Made by a program: the position numbers and the translations under genes. From Rhodocyclaceae bacterium (GTDB lineage Bacteria; Pseudomonadota; Gammaproteobacteria; Burkholderiales; Rhodocyclaceae), in the NCBI GenBank assembly GCA_016702335.1, contig JADJEF010000020.1, positions 992,001 to 1,056,000 of the forward strand: a DNA stretch of 64,000 nt. The letters run 5' to 3'. The notes under the pieces are model-generated. The model saw only the letters and a list, made by a program, of their open reading frames with translations. It did not search any database and was not told the origin of the DNA. Positions within the stretch are counted from its first letter, which is position 1, and each line of letters opens with the position of its first letter. This document shows, in pieces, positions 1-9,046 of this stretch.

Positions 1-180
1 AACGATCAGTACGACACCGTGGCCGGCCTGATCATGGACCAGCTCGGCCGCCTGCCCGAGCGCAATGAAACCCTCACCATCGCCCATCTCACCGTGCAGG
101 TACTGCGGGCCGACAGCCGGCGCGTGCACACCCTGCTGATCACGCACAACCCGCCACCGGCAGACGACGAAGCGGCGTGA
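1..180 (+). CDS. C-terminal end of CorC/HlyC-type transporter-associated protein (partial)
   Basis: The first 59 codons are open to a TGA at 178-180 and begin outside the window. The visible tail contains the pattern DTVAGLIMDQLGRLPE, typical of the CorC_HlyC transporter-associated domain that ends CorC/YbeX proteins, and finishes with a polar tail (PPPADDEAA). In many Proteobacteria the CorC-like gene lies directly before lnt. Here lnt starts 7 bases after this stop, which supports both calls and suggests one transcript. CorC-family proteins are linked to magnesium/cobalt homeostasis, though the CBS-only members act at the inner face of the membrane. The N-terminal part, including any CBS domains, cannot be seen. 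Confidence 0.7.
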   Translation, partial: NDQYDTVAGLIMDQLGRLPERNETLTIAHLTVQVLRADSRRVHTLLITHNPPPADDEAA

Positions 181-187
181 CCCGGGA

Positions 188-1750
188 ATGCGCGCCCAGG
201 CCTTTCTGACGACAGCGCTGCTCGGTGCCCTGGCTGTACCGGGGTTCGGGCTGCCCTTTGCTTTTACTACCGCCGTCTCACCAGCGCCGACTTGGCAGCA
301 TTTTCTGCCCCTGCTGCCTATCGTGAGCATCGCCGGCCTGCTGCAGCGCATCGCCACGGCGAAAGTGCGTGCCGCCGCACTCACTGGCTGGACCTGGGGT
401 CTGGGCTGCTTTCTGGGCGGCGTGTCGTGGCTTTACGTCAGCCTGTCGCAGTTTTCCGGCCTGCCGGCCGCCGCCGCCGCCGCCGCTACCTTGCTTTTTG
501 TCGCCTTTCTCGCGCTCTACCCCATGCTCGCCTGCGCCGCCTACGCCACACTGCGCGACCGGCACGGCGAGGGCCTGCGCGTTGCGCTGTTCGCGGCACT
601 ATGGGCACTGGGCGAATGGCTGCGGGGAACGCTGTTCACCGGCTTTCCCTGGCTCAGTCTGGGCTATGCGCAGGTGCCCCCCAGCCCGCTGGCCGGGTAT
701 GCCAGCAGCCTGGGCGTCTATGGCGTTGGCTTTATCTCAGTGCTCGTTGCGGGAACCCTCGTGCAGTTGCGCGACAACGGAAAGCGGCGCAGCGCGCTAG
801 TCACTCTGGTACTGGTGCTCGGCATCGGTGCCCTGCTGCGTGCCATGGTCTGGGTAAGCCCGGTCGGTGAGCCCATCACGGTTCGCCTGCTGCAAGGCAA
901 TGTGCCACAAGCCGTCAAATGGGAGCCAGAGCACTTGAAGCGCTCGGTCAATAGCTATCTGGGGCTGCTCAATCAGCTCGCACGCGACCCGGCCAAGTCG
1001 TCACCGACAGCGGCGACGCTGACGGTGCTGCCCGAGACCGCGATCCCTCTGCTGTTCACGCAGATTCCGGAAGAGGTGATCGCCGCCCTCACCCGCCAGA
1101 GCGACACCTTGCTCGGCGTGGCCGTCGGCACACTCGACGGCGGCTATGCCAATGCCGCCATGGCCTTGCCCAAGGGTACGACAAGCCCCGAGGGCATTTA
1201 CGCCAAGGCGCATCTGGTGCCCTTTGGCGAATACGCGCCACCGGGCTTCGGCTGGTTCTTCAAACTGCTGCGCATCCCCATGTCGGACTTTACGGCCGGC
1301 GCCCCACGGCAGTCGCCGCTGCTGCTGGCCGGGCAGCAGGTCGCGCCCAATATTTGTTACGAGGATCTGTTTGGTGAAGCGTTGCTACCGGCTCTGCGCG
1401 ATGCGACGCTGCTGATCAATCTGTCGAATACCGCCTGGTTCGGCGATTCGCTGGCGCAACCGCAGCACCTCCAGATTGCCCGCCTGCGTGCACTTGAAAC
1501 AGGCCGTGTGATGCTGCGAGCCACCAACAGCGGCATGACCGCAATGATTTTGCCCAATGGCGAAGTCGCGGCACGCCTGGCACCCTTCACCTCGGCGGTA
1601 CTGCAGGTCGAAGCACAGGGCTACCGCGGTCTGACGCCTTATGCGAAATGGGGCAATGGATTGATCCTGAGCATTTGCCTGCTGACCCTGGGCTGGCAAC
1701 TCAAACGGCGTGGGCAGCCGGGCTCTGCCATCACGGCTACCGCCTTGTAG
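188..1750 (+). CDS. lnt: Apolipoprotein N-acyltransferase
   Basis: Lnt transfers the third acyl chain from phospholipid to the N-terminal cysteine of apolipoproteins in the inner membrane. The 520-residue protein has an N-terminal multi-spanning region (about 1-225) and a C-terminal nitrilase domain. The catalytic triad is visible: E283 in VLPETAIP, K340 in YAKAHLVPFGEY and C390 in NICYEDLF, close to the E. coli positions 267/335/387. The start is the ATG 7 bases after the corC-like stop; no better upstream start exists. A copy of the dispersed element (271-298) encodes residues 28-37 (VSPAPTW) in the first membrane-proximal loop, without disrupting the frame. Function is well supported. Confidence 0.96.
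   Translation: MRAQAFLTTALLGALAVPGFGLPFAFTTAVSPAPTWQHFLPLLPIVSIAGLLQRIATAKVRAAALTGWTWGLGCFLGGVSWLYVSLSQFSGLPAAAAAAATLLFVAFLALYPMLACAAYATLRDRHGEGLRVALFAALWALGEWLRGTLFTGFPWLSLGYAQVPPSPLAGYASSLGVYGVGFISVLVAGTLVQLRDNGKRRSALVTLVLVLGIGALLRAMVWVSPVGEPITVRLLQGNVPQAVKWEPEHLKRSVNSYLGLLNQLARDPAKSSPTAATLTVLPETAIPLLFTQIPEEVIAALTRQSDTLLGVAVGTLDGGYANAAMALPKGTTSPEGIYAKAHLVPFGEYAPPGFGWFFKLLRIPMSDFTAGAPRQSPLLLAGQQVAPNICYEDLFGEALLPALRDATLLINLSNTAWFGDSLAQPQHLQIARLRALETGRVMLRATNSGMTAMILPNGEVAARLAPFTSAVLQVEAQGYRGLTPYAKWGNGLILSICLLTLGWQLKRRGQPGSAITATAL
271..298 (+). repeat. Dispersed element, copy in lnt
   Basis: Perfect core CCAGCGCCGACTT preceded at the fixed spacing by CGCCGT. Forward orientation. It is read in frame in lnt as VSPAPTW. 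Confidence 0.85.
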
Positions 1751-1789
1751 CGATTATTCAAAACGCGCATTTTCCGCCCGTCTTTGTCG

Positions 1790-1822
1790 CGCCCGCTCAG
1801 CGCCCGCTCAGCGCCCGCTAAA
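1790..1822. repeat. Short tandem repeat, 11-bp unit
   Basis: Two exact copies of CGCCCGCTCAG and a third that diverges in its last bases lie in the convergent gap between lnt and the MFS gene and run into the last codons of the MFS gene. Replication slippage is the likely origin. Because one unit spans the MFS stop codon, unit number would not change the protein much. Confidence 0.6.
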
Positions 1823-3052
1823 CGTACGATACACAATCGGCAGGGCCAGCAGCCCGAGGCAGCCCGCCACAAGGAAGGTCGCTTCGTAGCCGACGCTCCT
1901 GGCCAGCAAGCCGCTGAAAACCCCCACCACGCCGGCCAGCAGCAACTGCACGCTGGCTTGCAAGGTGTAGTCGGCCCCTTCGTGCTCGGGCCGGCAGCGC
2001 GCCATCATGCCGGCGAAGAGCGCGACGGTAGACATGCCGTCGGCCAGTTGCTCCGCCAGGGTCACGGCGTAAACCAGCGCGGGTTCCGCCCCCCGGCCAA
2101 CCAGCAGCGCCATCGCGGCAATGCCCAACGCCTGCAGAAAGCCGAAGAACATGAGCGAGCGGCGAATGCCAAGACGGGTGTAGAGCGCGCCACCCAGCAC
2201 CGCGCCGGCAATGCCGGCGAGGGTACTGATCAGGGTCATCTGACCCAACTGTGCATTGCTCCATCCCTGATCTACGAGCATGGGTTTGATCATCGGCGAG
2301 CCAAGGGCATCACCGAGTTTGAAGGCGATCACCACCAGCAACCACTGGCCCATGCCGGCCTGCGTTATCAATCCGTGGTAGTGGTGCCAGAGCAAACGCG
2401 CTCCGCGCGCGGTCTCGGGGGCATCCGCGAGGCGCGGGGCCAGGCGCTGCTCATCAAAACGCCTGATCGGCAATGTCAGCACGAGCAGCAGCCCTGCGAT
2501 CAGGCCGAGTGCCCTGTTCCAGCCCAGCACATCGATACACAACAGCAGGCCGCTGCCACTGACCAACATGCCAATCTTGTAGCCCCCCACCTGCACGCTG
2601 TTGCCCAGACCGCGCCAGCGCGCGGGCAACAGACGCACGGTAAGACCGTCGGTGGCAATGTCTTGTGTCGCTGCCGCCAGGTTGACCAGCAGCAACACGC
2701 CCAGCAGCGCCATCACGGCCGGCCCGAACAAAGTCGCCTGATCGAGCAGCGCCAACGCGGCGAGGCACAGAATCACGGTCGTTTGCAGGGGCAAGATCCA
2801 GCCGCGCCGATGGCCCCACCGGGGCGAGCCGATGCGGTCAACCCAGGGTGCCCAGAGCGCCTTGAACAGCCACGGCAGCGCCAGCAACTTGAGCAAACCG
2901 ATGAGCGCCAGATCAACACCAGACTGGCGTAGCAGTACCGGTAGCGAATGGGCGATCAAACCCGAGGGCAATCCCTGGGCGCAGTAGAGTGAGGCCAGCA
3001 GCAGCCAGGTCGCGGAGCGGGGAGCCCTCGCGTTAGTGTCGGAACCCGTCAA
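1808..3052 (-). CDS. MFS transporter, AmpG/RhtX (PAT)-like
   Basis: The 414-residue protein is highly hydrophobic with about twelve membrane segments. The first segment carries YCAQGLPSGL and the region near residue 130 has QDIATDGLTV; both patterns are typical of the AmpG/PAT branch of the major facilitator superfamily, whose members import muropeptides, or siderophores in the RhtX/FptX group. The substrate cannot be told from sequence. The N-terminus uses TTG (3050-3052), overlapping the TGA of a short upstream reading frame as TTGA. It converges on lnt with 57 bases between. No siderophore or ampC/D genes are adjacent, so a peptidoglycan-fragment role and an iron role remain equally open. 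Confidence 0.75.
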   Translation of the reverse strand: MTGSDTNARAPRSATWLLLASLYCAQGLPSGLIAHSLPVLLRQSGVDLALIGLLKLLALPWLFKALWAPWVDRIGSPRWGHRRGWILPLQTTVILCLAALALLDQATLFGPAVMALLGVLLLVNLAAATQDIATDGLTVRLLPARWRGLGNSVQVGGYKIGMLVSGSGLLLCIDVLGWNRALGLIAGLLLVLTLPIRRFDEQRLAPRLADAPETARGARLLWHHYHGLITQAGMGQWLLVVIAFKLGDALGSPMIKPMLVDQGWSNAQLGQMTLISTLAGIAGAVLGGALYTRLGIRRSLMFFGFLQALGIAAMALLVGRGAEPALVYAVTLAEQLADGMSTVALFAGMMARCRPEHEGADYTLQASVQLLLAGVVGVFSGLLARSVGYEATFLVAGCLGLLALPIVYRTFSGR

Positions 3053-3123
3053 TTCCAGTCGTCCAGTTGGTGCCGGCCCTCGGCCAGATGGCGCCGCACT
3101 TCCTGCCGTTCGGCGCGATCCAT
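3049..3123 (-). other. Possible micro-ORF coupled to the MFS gene
   Basis: A reverse-strand frame is open from just after the stop of the binding-protein gene (3249) to a TGA at 3049-3051 that overlaps the TTG start of the MFS gene. The only ATG (3121-3123) gives 24 residues starting MDRAERQEVRRHLAEG and ending DDWN. The codon use looks coding and the stop/start overlap would allow translational coupling. The part upstream of the ATG contains a dispersed-element copy (RRLASADFR). It may be a real leader peptide or a decayed gene end. I recognise no family. Confidence 0.25.
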
Positions 3124-3150
3124 CCGGAAGTCGGCGCTGGCGAGACGGCG
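3123..3150 (-). repeat. Dispersed element, upstream of MFS gene
   Basis: Reverse orientation, perfect core. It lies about 70 bases upstream of the MFS start, in the gap between the binding-protein gene and the MFS gene, at the 5' edge of the possible micro-ORF. Confidence 0.85.
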
Positions 3151-3249
3151 CTTTGCCAACCGCGAACGAGATTCCGGGAAATCGCGGTCAATCGCAGCAA
3201 GGCACCCAGTCCGGCATGCAAAGCACCCGGCGGCATCCTGGAACCAGGG

Positions 3250-4023
3250 TCATAGGCCGTATTTTTTCAACGTGCGCCAGTAGCTCTTGTCGGCCCTCGC
3301 TGCGCTCAGCCCGTCGTTGATGATCTTCACCAGCTTCTCAGCGTCGGGGTAATTTCTCGACACCAGGGTGTGAAACTCTTTGGGCTTTGCGCCCGGTATG
3401 GGCAACTGCTCGACGCCCTTCATGTCCAATTGACCGCGCGCGACAAACGCATTCAAAACCTCGACATCGCCGAGCGCAAAGTCGCAGCGTCCGTTGCGCA
3501 GCATGCGAAAGCGCGTGGCTTCGTCATGTGCCGAGGTGTCGAGATTGGCGGGGGGAATGTCGTACATCGCGTAGTTGTAACCAAACAGCCCGCAGAAGCT
3601 ATGCGCCTTCAGATCGGCCGGCTTGCTCAACACGGGGGCTTGCGGATAGCGCTCGTTCAAGTAATACAAGGCGCTGTGCACGACATAGAGGGGCTTGGTG
3701 ACGAGATACTTCTGCACCCGCTCCTCGTTCAGCGACGCGTTGATCACCATGGCCAGGCGGCCTTCTTCGACGTCTGAGAGACAGCGCTTCCATGGCAGCA
3801 GGGTGGTTTGCATGGTGTAGCCGGCGCGCGAGAGAATTCCCCCGACCAACTCGATGGTCGCCCCCTTCACCACCGCCGGCTCATCCGGGTCGGCATAGGC
3901 AAACGGTGGCCAGCCCGCCACGTCGTCACAGACGGCCACGGTCGGCCCGGCGTGGGCGCAGAAAACCAGCCCCATGCTCATAAGTAAACCCGTCCAAGAG
4001 CGAAAATTACCCAACAACGCCAT
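3250..4023 (-). CDS. Periplasmic solute-binding protein, SBP_bac_3 type (orphan 1)
   Basis: A secreted protein of about 257 residues of the family-3 extracellular solute-binding fold. A signal peptide ends near CAHA. The mature part shows WPPFAY near its start and the family pattern PWKRCLSDVEEGRLAM in the first lobe, and it ends in a helix WRTLKKYGL. I chose the second ATG (4023) because GGAAGG precedes it; the upstream ATG at 4041 has no ribosome site. No permease or ATPase gene is adjacent, so it is not an evident part of an ABC importer. It is divergent from glyQ. The ligand (polar amino acid or similar small molecule) is unknown. Confidence 0.8.
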   Translation of the reverse strand: MALLGNFRSWTGLLMSMGLVFCAHAGPTVAVCDDVAGWPPFAYADPDEPAVVKGATIELVGGILSRAGYTMQTTLLPWKRCLSDVEEGRLAMVINASLNEERVQKYLVTKPLYVVHSALYYLNERYPQAPVLSKPADLKAHSFCGLFGYNYAMYDIPPANLDTSAHDEATRFRMLRNGRCDFALGDVEVLNAFVARGQLDMKGVEQLPIPGAKPKEFHTLVSRNYPDAEKLVKIINDGLSAARADKSYWRTLKKYGL

Positions 4024-4217
4024 GCTCCCTTCCCACGCCATGTGCGTATTTTTACCACGGAGAGCTTACACACTTTAAGCGCACGGCTCGAAAATCCGCA
4101 AAACCTTCAGTGATGCCGCGACACAGTGATGCCCGACAGTGTGGCGAGCGACCACGGATTGTTAGAATCAGGCCCTTTCCCCATTGCCGGGTCGTTTTGC
4201 GGCCTGGTTCGCTGATC

Positions 4218-5108
4218 ATGCAAGAAAAACCCACGTTTCAGGAAATCATTCTGCGTCTGCAGAACTTCTGGGATAAGCAAGGCTGTGCCTTGCTCCAGCC
4301 CTACGACATTGAAGTGGGCGCCGGCACCTTCCACACCGCCACCTTCCTGCGCGCCATCGGCCCCGAGCCCTGGAAAGCCGCCTACGTGCAGCCTAGCCGC
4401 CGCCCCAAAGACGGCCGCTACGGCGAAAACCCCAACCGCCTGCAGCACTATTACCAGTATCAGGTGGTGCTCAAGCCCTCGCCGGACAACATCCAGGAGC
4501 TGTATCTGGACAGTTTGCGCGCATTGGGCATCAACACCGCCGAGCATGACATTCGCTTCGTTGAAGACGACTGGGAGTCGCCCACACTGGGTGCCTGGGG
4601 GTTGGGCTGGGAGCTCTGGCTCGACGGCATGGAAGTCACCCAGTTCACCTATTTTCAGGAGGTTGGCTCGCTGCCGTGCCGCCCCGTGCTGGGCGAGATC
4701 ACCTATGGCGTCGAGCGTCTGGCCATGTATCTGCAAGGGGTCGAGAACATTTTTGACCTGGTCTGGGCGCCAGGCATTACCTATGGCGACGTCTATCACC
4801 AGAACGAGGTCGAGCAGTCGAAATACAACTTCGAGCATTCCGATGTCGAGTGGCTGTTCGCCCAGTTCAGCAAGTTCGAGTCGGAAGCCAAGCGCCTGAT
4901 GGGCCTGGGCCTGCCGCTGCCCGGCTTTGAAATGGTGATGAAGGCCTCGCACAGCTTCAACCTGCTTGATGCGCGCGGAGCCATCTCGGTCACCGAGCGC
5001 GCCGCCTACATTGGGCGCGTGCGTGCGCTGGCGCGGGAGGTGGCGCAAGCCTATTACGACTCACGCGAGAAGCTCGGCTTCCCCATGGTCAAGAAGGAGG
5101 CTGCGTAA
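4218..5108 (+). CDS. glyQ: Glycyl-tRNA synthetase alpha subunit
   Basis: The 296-residue alpha chain of the bacterial alpha2beta2 glycyl-tRNA synthetase charges tRNA-Gly. It matches the family along its length, starting with TFQEIILRLQNFWDKQGC and including QPSRRPKDGRYGENPNR and EITYGVERLAMYLQGV, the highly conserved class II motifs. An in-frame upstream ATG at 4110 would add 36 residues without similarity, so the start MQEKPTFQ at 4218 is chosen. Its stop TAA overlaps the glyS start (TAATG), so the two chains are translationally coupled. Essential housekeeping gene. Confidence 0.97.
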   Translation: MQEKPTFQEIILRLQNFWDKQGCALLQPYDIEVGAGTFHTATFLRAIGPEPWKAAYVQPSRRPKDGRYGENPNRLQHYYQYQVVLKPSPDNIQELYLDSLRALGINTAEHDIRFVEDDWESPTLGAWGLGWELWLDGMEVTQFTYFQEVGSLPCRPVLGEITYGVERLAMYLQGVENIFDLVWAPGITYGDVYHQNEVEQSKYNFEHSDVEWLFAQFSKFESEAKRLMGLGLPLPGFEMVMKASHSFNLLDARGAISVTERAAYIGRVRALAREVAQAYYDSREKLGFPMVKKEAA

Positions 5109-7192
5109 TGAACCCGACACTCCTGATTGAACTGCTTACCGAAGAGCTGCCGCCCAAGTCCTTGGCCAAGTTGGCAGTGGCTTTCCGCGACGGTCTGCAG
5201 AAATCGCTGGCCGAAGCCGGCTACATTGCCGCCGACAACGAGGGCCAATGGTTCGCCACGCCGCGGCGGCTGGTCGCCCGCTTTGAAAACTGCCACGACA
5301 CCCAGCCCGATCGCGTGATCGAAAAGAAGGGCCCGGCGGTCAGCTCGGGCGTCGACGCCGCCGGCAAGCCGACCAAAGCGCTGGAGGGATTCATGCGCTC
5401 GACCGGCGTCGAGTTCGCGCAACTGGAAAAGCTCTCGGACGGCAAGACAGACTACTTCGTCGCCCGCCAGCAAAAGGCCGGCGAGCGCATTGATGCGCAC
5501 CTGGCCGGTTTCGTCGAGGCCGCGCTGAAGAAACTGCCGGTCGCCAAGCTGATGCGCTGGGGTGCCGGCGAAGCGCAGTTTGTGCGCCCGGTGCATGGGC
5601 TCATCCTGCTGCATGGTGCGCGTGTCGTTCCCGGACGCGTCATGGGGCTGGAAAGCCGCAATGTCACGCTCGGCCACCGGTTCATGAGCAGCGGCCTGAT
5701 CACCATCGCCGATGCCGATCAGTACTTCGATACGCTGGAAAACCAGGGCAAGGTGATCGTCTGCTTTACCCGCCGCCGCGCCATGATTCGCGAGCAGCTG
5801 GATGCCGCAGCAACAAAGCGCGGGTTGCAGTGGTTGCAGGACGACGCGCTGGTGGACGAGGTCACGGCATTGGTCGAGCACCCGACGGTGTACGAGGCCG
5901 AGTTCGAGGAAGAATTTCTCGCCGTGCCGCCGGAATGCCTGATCCTGACCATGAAGGCGAACCAGAAATACTTTCCGCTCATGGACAACGCCGGTGGGAA
6001 GCATGAGCTCACCAACAAATTCCTCGTCGTCTCCAATATGCAGGTCGCCGACCCGGTGCATATCGTTACCGGCAACGCCCGCGTGGTGCGCCCGCGTCTG
6101 TCGGATGCCAAATTCTTCTTCGAAACCGACAAGAAAACGCCCCTGTCCAAACGCGTCGAAAAGCTCGAGCGCGTGGTCTATCACAACAAGCTGGGCACGC
6201 AGGGGCAGCGCGTGCAGCGCCTCGTCGTACTGGCGGGCAAGATCGCCGGACATCTGGGGGCCGATAAAGCCGCTGCCGAGCGCGCCGCCTTGCTGGCCAA
6301 GGCCGATCTGGTCAGCGACATGGTCGGCGAATTCCCTGAACTGCAGGGCATCATGGGCCGCTACTACGCGCTCTCGGACGGCGAGAGTGCCGTGGTGGCC
6401 GACGCCATCGAGGCGCACTATCACCCGCGCTTCAACGGTGACAGTCTGCCGCAGGGCAATGTCGCGTGTGCCGTGGCACTGGCCGAGCGGCTGGACGCAC
6501 TTACCGGCTTTTTCGGCATCGGGCAGATTCCCACCGGCGACAAGGACCCCTTCGGCCTGCGCCGCGCCGCGCTGGGCGTGCTGCGCATGCTGATGGAAAC
6601 GCCGCTGCCGCTGGACATCGAGCACCTGCTCGACGAAGCCGCCGCCGGCTTTGCGCCAGGGCTGCTCACCGTACCCGTCGCAGATCGCCGTACCGCCAGC
6701 GCCGACTTCCTGAGAGAGCGCCTGCGTCACTTGCTGCGCGAGCAGGGGCACGAGCAGAATCTCGTCGATGCTGTCTTGGCGCTCGAGCCGACGCGCATCG
6801 ATCTGGTGCCGGCCAAGCTCGCCGCGGTCAAGGCGTTTGCCCTGCTACCCGAAGCCGAGGCCTTGGCCGCCGCCAACAAGCGCATTGTCAATCTGCTCAA
6901 AAAGGCTGAGGGCAAAACCGGCGACATTGATGTGATGCTGCTTCAGGAACTGGCCGAAAAGGCTCTTTTTTCGCGCCTGAACAGCACCTCGCCCGAGGTC
7001 GAGTCGCGCCTGGCCGCAGGCGACTACGAAGGCGCGCTCAAAGCCCTGGCCGGCTTGCGCCGCGATGTCGATGCGTTTTTCGATGGCGTCATGGTCATGG
7101 CCGACGAGCCGCTTACGCGCGCCAACCGTCTGGCGTTACTGGCAAAGCTCTCAAACCTGATGAACCAGGTTGCGGATATTTCACGGCTTTAA
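5108..7192 (+). CDS. glyS: Glycyl-tRNA synthetase beta subunit
   Basis: The 694-residue beta chain, which contributes tRNA recognition and the C-terminal anticodon-binding domain. It opens with LLIELLTEELPPKSL, the family signature, and contains FFETDKKTPLSKRVEKLE and IPTGDKDPFGLRRAALG, both strongly conserved. Length is normal (about 690). A dispersed-element copy (6686-6713) encodes residues 527-535, RRTASADFL, in the C-terminal half just before RERLRHLL, and the frame is intact, so the protein tolerates it. The gene starts inside the glyQ stop. The reverse-strand gene at 7189 overlaps its last codon. Confidence 0.97.
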   Translation: MNPTLLIELLTEELPPKSLAKLAVAFRDGLQKSLAEAGYIAADNEGQWFATPRRLVARFENCHDTQPDRVIEKKGPAVSSGVDAAGKPTKALEGFMRSTGVEFAQLEKLSDGKTDYFVARQQKAGERIDAHLAGFVEAALKKLPVAKLMRWGAGEAQFVRPVHGLILLHGARVVPGRVMGLESRNVTLGHRFMSSGLITIADADQYFDTLENQGKVIVCFTRRRAMIREQLDAAATKRGLQWLQDDALVDEVTALVEHPTVYEAEFEEEFLAVPPECLILTMKANQKYFPLMDNAGGKHELTNKFLVVSNMQVADPVHIVTGNARVVRPRLSDAKFFFETDKKTPLSKRVEKLERVVYHNKLGTQGQRVQRLVVLAGKIAGHLGADKAAAERAALLAKADLVSDMVGEFPELQGIMGRYYALSDGESAVVADAIEAHYHPRFNGDSLPQGNVACAVALAERLDALTGFFGIGQIPTGDKDPFGLRRAALGVLRMLMETPLPLDIEHLLDEAAAGFAPGLLTVPVADRRTASADFLRERLRHLLREQGHEQNLVDAVLALEPTRIDLVPAKLAAVKAFALLPEAEALAAANKRIVNLLKKAEGKTGDIDVMLLQELAEKALFSRLNSTSPEVESRLAAGDYEGALKALAGLRRDVDAFFDGVMVMADEPLTRANRLALLAKLSNLMNQVADISRL
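6686..6713 (+). repeat. Dispersed element, copy in glyS
   Basis: Perfect core with CGCCGT at fixed spacing; the 3' flank is diverged (CCTGA in place of GCGGA). Translated as RRTASADFL within glyS. Confidence 0.8.
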
Positions 7193-7581
7193 GCCAAATG
7201 CGCGAATTTTCCAGCCATCAGGCGGCCGGCACTCATCTGGCACCTGTCGCCCATTTCGAGCGGGAACTCTTTGAGATCAGTGAGCGCATCGCCCGGCTTA
7301 CCCTCGCCCTGGATGTGGAAATAACGCCGCACTTCATTGAGGACGTTCTGGCCAGCCGCCATCTCAAGCCCCTGGATCACGAACACAACCATGGGGAACT
7401 GCGCGCCTTGCTGGTCATGCACTTTGAGATCGTCACCCACGCGGTAGATACCCTGGGCGACACCGTGACGTTCAGCCTGCTCGCTGCCGTCGAGACTCAC
7501 CTTGCAACACGAGGGTTTGATCTGACAGCGTTCAGCTTCCTGCACTTCCGCCACGAGTGACGCCAGCCACGGCCAAGACAA
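7189..7581 (-). CDS. Hypothetical protein downstream of DUF3617 gene
   Basis: A 130-codon reverse-strand frame starts at TTG 7579-7581, 27 bases after the DUF3617 stop, and ends within the last codon of glyS. It could use GTG a few codons later. I prefer it to the open forward frame over the same bases (7198-7560), because that frame is very rich in histidine, as expected for the complement of a coding strand. The product is polar and balanced, with IYRVGDDLKVHDQQG and FPMVVFVIQG; no signal peptide, membrane segment or known motif is visible. It probably shares a transcript with the DUF3617 gene. Function unknown. Confidence 0.45.
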   Translation of the reverse strand: MSWPWLASLVAEVQEAERCQIKPSCCKVSLDGSEQAERHGVAQGIYRVGDDLKVHDQQGAQFPMVVFVIQGLEMAAGQNVLNEVRRYFHIQGEGKPGDALTDLKEFPLEMGDRCQMSAGRLMAGKFAHLA

Positions 7582-7608
7582 GCGTCTGTAGTGGCTGGCG
7601 ACGCGAAA

Positions 7609-7995
7609 TCAGTAGGGCGACTGACAGGCCTTGCCGGTATTGGTGCCCGCCGCCTTCATGATCATGGTCTGGCCCTCGCTGGTGGTTTTCATGGTGCCGC
7701 TATAGCCGGCCGGGCTGCTGGTGAAATCGGCTTCCATGAGGCCGTCCGGGCACTTGGCCTTCCACTGCACGCGATTGCCCGACTGCTTCTGGTCAAGGAT
7801 CTGGCATTTCGGGTCGCTCGGCGCGCTGCCGGCCGGCGTGCCGTCGGGTACGCAAACCTGCTGTGCCGGCATGGCCATGGGCATGCCTGGCAATTCCATT
7901 TTCATCTCCCAGACTTTGCCGGGCTTGGCAGCCAGCACCCAGCCGCTCGTCGCGATTGCCAGCCCGGCAAGCACAAACTTGATCGTAGATCGCAT
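7609..7995 (-). CDS. DUF3617 family secreted protein
   Basis: A small exported protein of 128 residues. The start at 7995 is preceded by GGGAGAGT and gives a clean signal peptide (MRSTIKFVLAGLAIATSG, cleavage after VLA). The mature part begins KPGKVWEMKMELPGMPMAMP, has paired cysteines (CVPDG, KCQIL, KCPDG, ACQSPY) and the pattern MEADFTSSPAGYSGTMK, typical of DUF3617 proteins. An upstream in-frame start (8043) would bury the signal. DUF3617 proteins are periplasmic, of unknown function; the four cysteines suggest disulfides. Confidence 0.8.
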   Translation of the reverse strand: MRSTIKFVLAGLAIATSGWVLAAKPGKVWEMKMELPGMPMAMPAQQVCVPDGTPAGSAPSDPKCQILDQKQSGNRVQWKAKCPDGLMEADFTSSPAGYSGTMKTTSEGQTMIMKAAGTNTGKACQSPY

Positions 7996-8140
7996 CGAAT
8001 ACTCTCCCATGGTCACCTGAATCGCACTGCCCAATGCACGCAACCCAGTCTGGCATTTATTGTAGGCGCATACCGGTCACTGCTGATGTACGCCGGAAAG
8101 CGCGGCAACGGCCACCCGCGTGTGCTGTAATAGGGTAACC

Positions 8141-8950
8141 ATGGTCAAGACGACGGCTAGAACCCTGTTGATGATCGCGATCGCCTGGGCGGCCGCAAGC
8201 CCCTACGCCGCGGCGGCGGAGTGCATCAAGTCGGTGCGCTGGTGGCACGATCCCCCCTACTCCTATCAGGCACCCGATGGCAGCATTGCCGGGCTCAGTG
8301 TTGAGCTGACGCGCGCGTTGCTGGAACGTTTGGGCTGCACGCCAATGTTCGTAGAGATGCCCTGGGCACGTGGCCTGATTGAACTCGAAGCCGGTCGCCT
8401 GGATATTCTCCCGGGGGCACTCATGACCGACGAACGTGCGGCGTTTGCCTACTTCAGCCGCCCCACCAATCTTTCACCCAACGTGCTCTTCATGAGCAAG
8501 CGCGCGCGCGAGCGTTTTGCTGTGCAGCGCCTCGCCGACATCGTCGGGACCGACTTTCGCCTGGGCGCACAGATCAAGGTCAATTACGGCCCCGAGTACG
8601 CTGAGCTCTTGCCGACACCCGGGTTCGGCGCACGACTGACCTTCCTCACCGACCGCCGTGGCGCGTGGCGCATGCTTGAGGCCAACCGGCTCGACGGACT
8701 GATCGCCGATCAGATTTCCGGCCTGCTTGAGCTCAAGGATCTCGGTCTGAGCGAAACCATCGTACCCACCGAGGTCATCGTCTCTGACCGCCCAGCCCAC
8801 ATCGCCCTCAGCAAGCGTAGCGTTGACCCCGTCTTTTTCGAACGCTTCAATAAGGCGCTCGAGGCCATGGCGCGCGACGGCTCCCTGCGCACCATCGCAC
8901 AACGCAATCTTCCCTGCAAAGTTCGCCCTACGGGCATTGGCTGCCGCTAG
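8141..8950 (+). CDS. Periplasmic solute-binding protein, SBP_bac_3 type (orphan 2)
   Basis: A 269-residue exported protein. A signal peptide ends near YAAAA. The mature part begins ECIKSVRWWHDPPYSYQ, then SVELTRALLERLG and the family pattern PWARGLIELEAGRLDI, followed by a hinge and second lobe with LEANRLDGLIADQ. Two cysteine pairs, ECI/GCT and PCK/GCR, may form disulfides. The ATG at 8141 is chosen over one 21 bases upstream because it begins at the basic signal-peptide start MVKTTAR. It is divergent from the DUF3617 gene and no transporter partner is nearby. Ligand unknown. Confidence 0.78.
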   Translation: MVKTTARTLLMIAIAWAAASPYAAAAECIKSVRWWHDPPYSYQAPDGSIAGLSVELTRALLERLGCTPMFVEMPWARGLIELEAGRLDILPGALMTDERAAFAYFSRPTNLSPNVLFMSKRARERFAVQRLADIVGTDFRLGAQIKVNYGPEYAELLPTPGFGARLTFLTDRRGAWRMLEANRLDGLIADQISGLLELKDLGLSETIVPTEVIVSDRPAHIALSKRSVDPVFFERFNKALEAMARDGSLRTIAQRNLPCKVRPTGIGCR

Positions 8951-9046
8951 CCGAGGCAGGACATTTCTCGGCAAATCCGTGAGAACCCCTGCAAACGCCT
9001 GTTATTTCCCGGAGCAAAGTCATCCGCTTGTGGTGAAATTGCTTCC

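Noticed and set aside
1784..2932. Forward 382-codon frame
   Set aside because: Antisense of the MFS gene; glutamine/histidine/arginine-rich and without any motif.
7198..7560. Forward 120-codon frame after glyS
   Set aside because: Very rich in histidine and leucine with no family pattern, as expected for the complement of the reverse-strand gene at 7189-7581.
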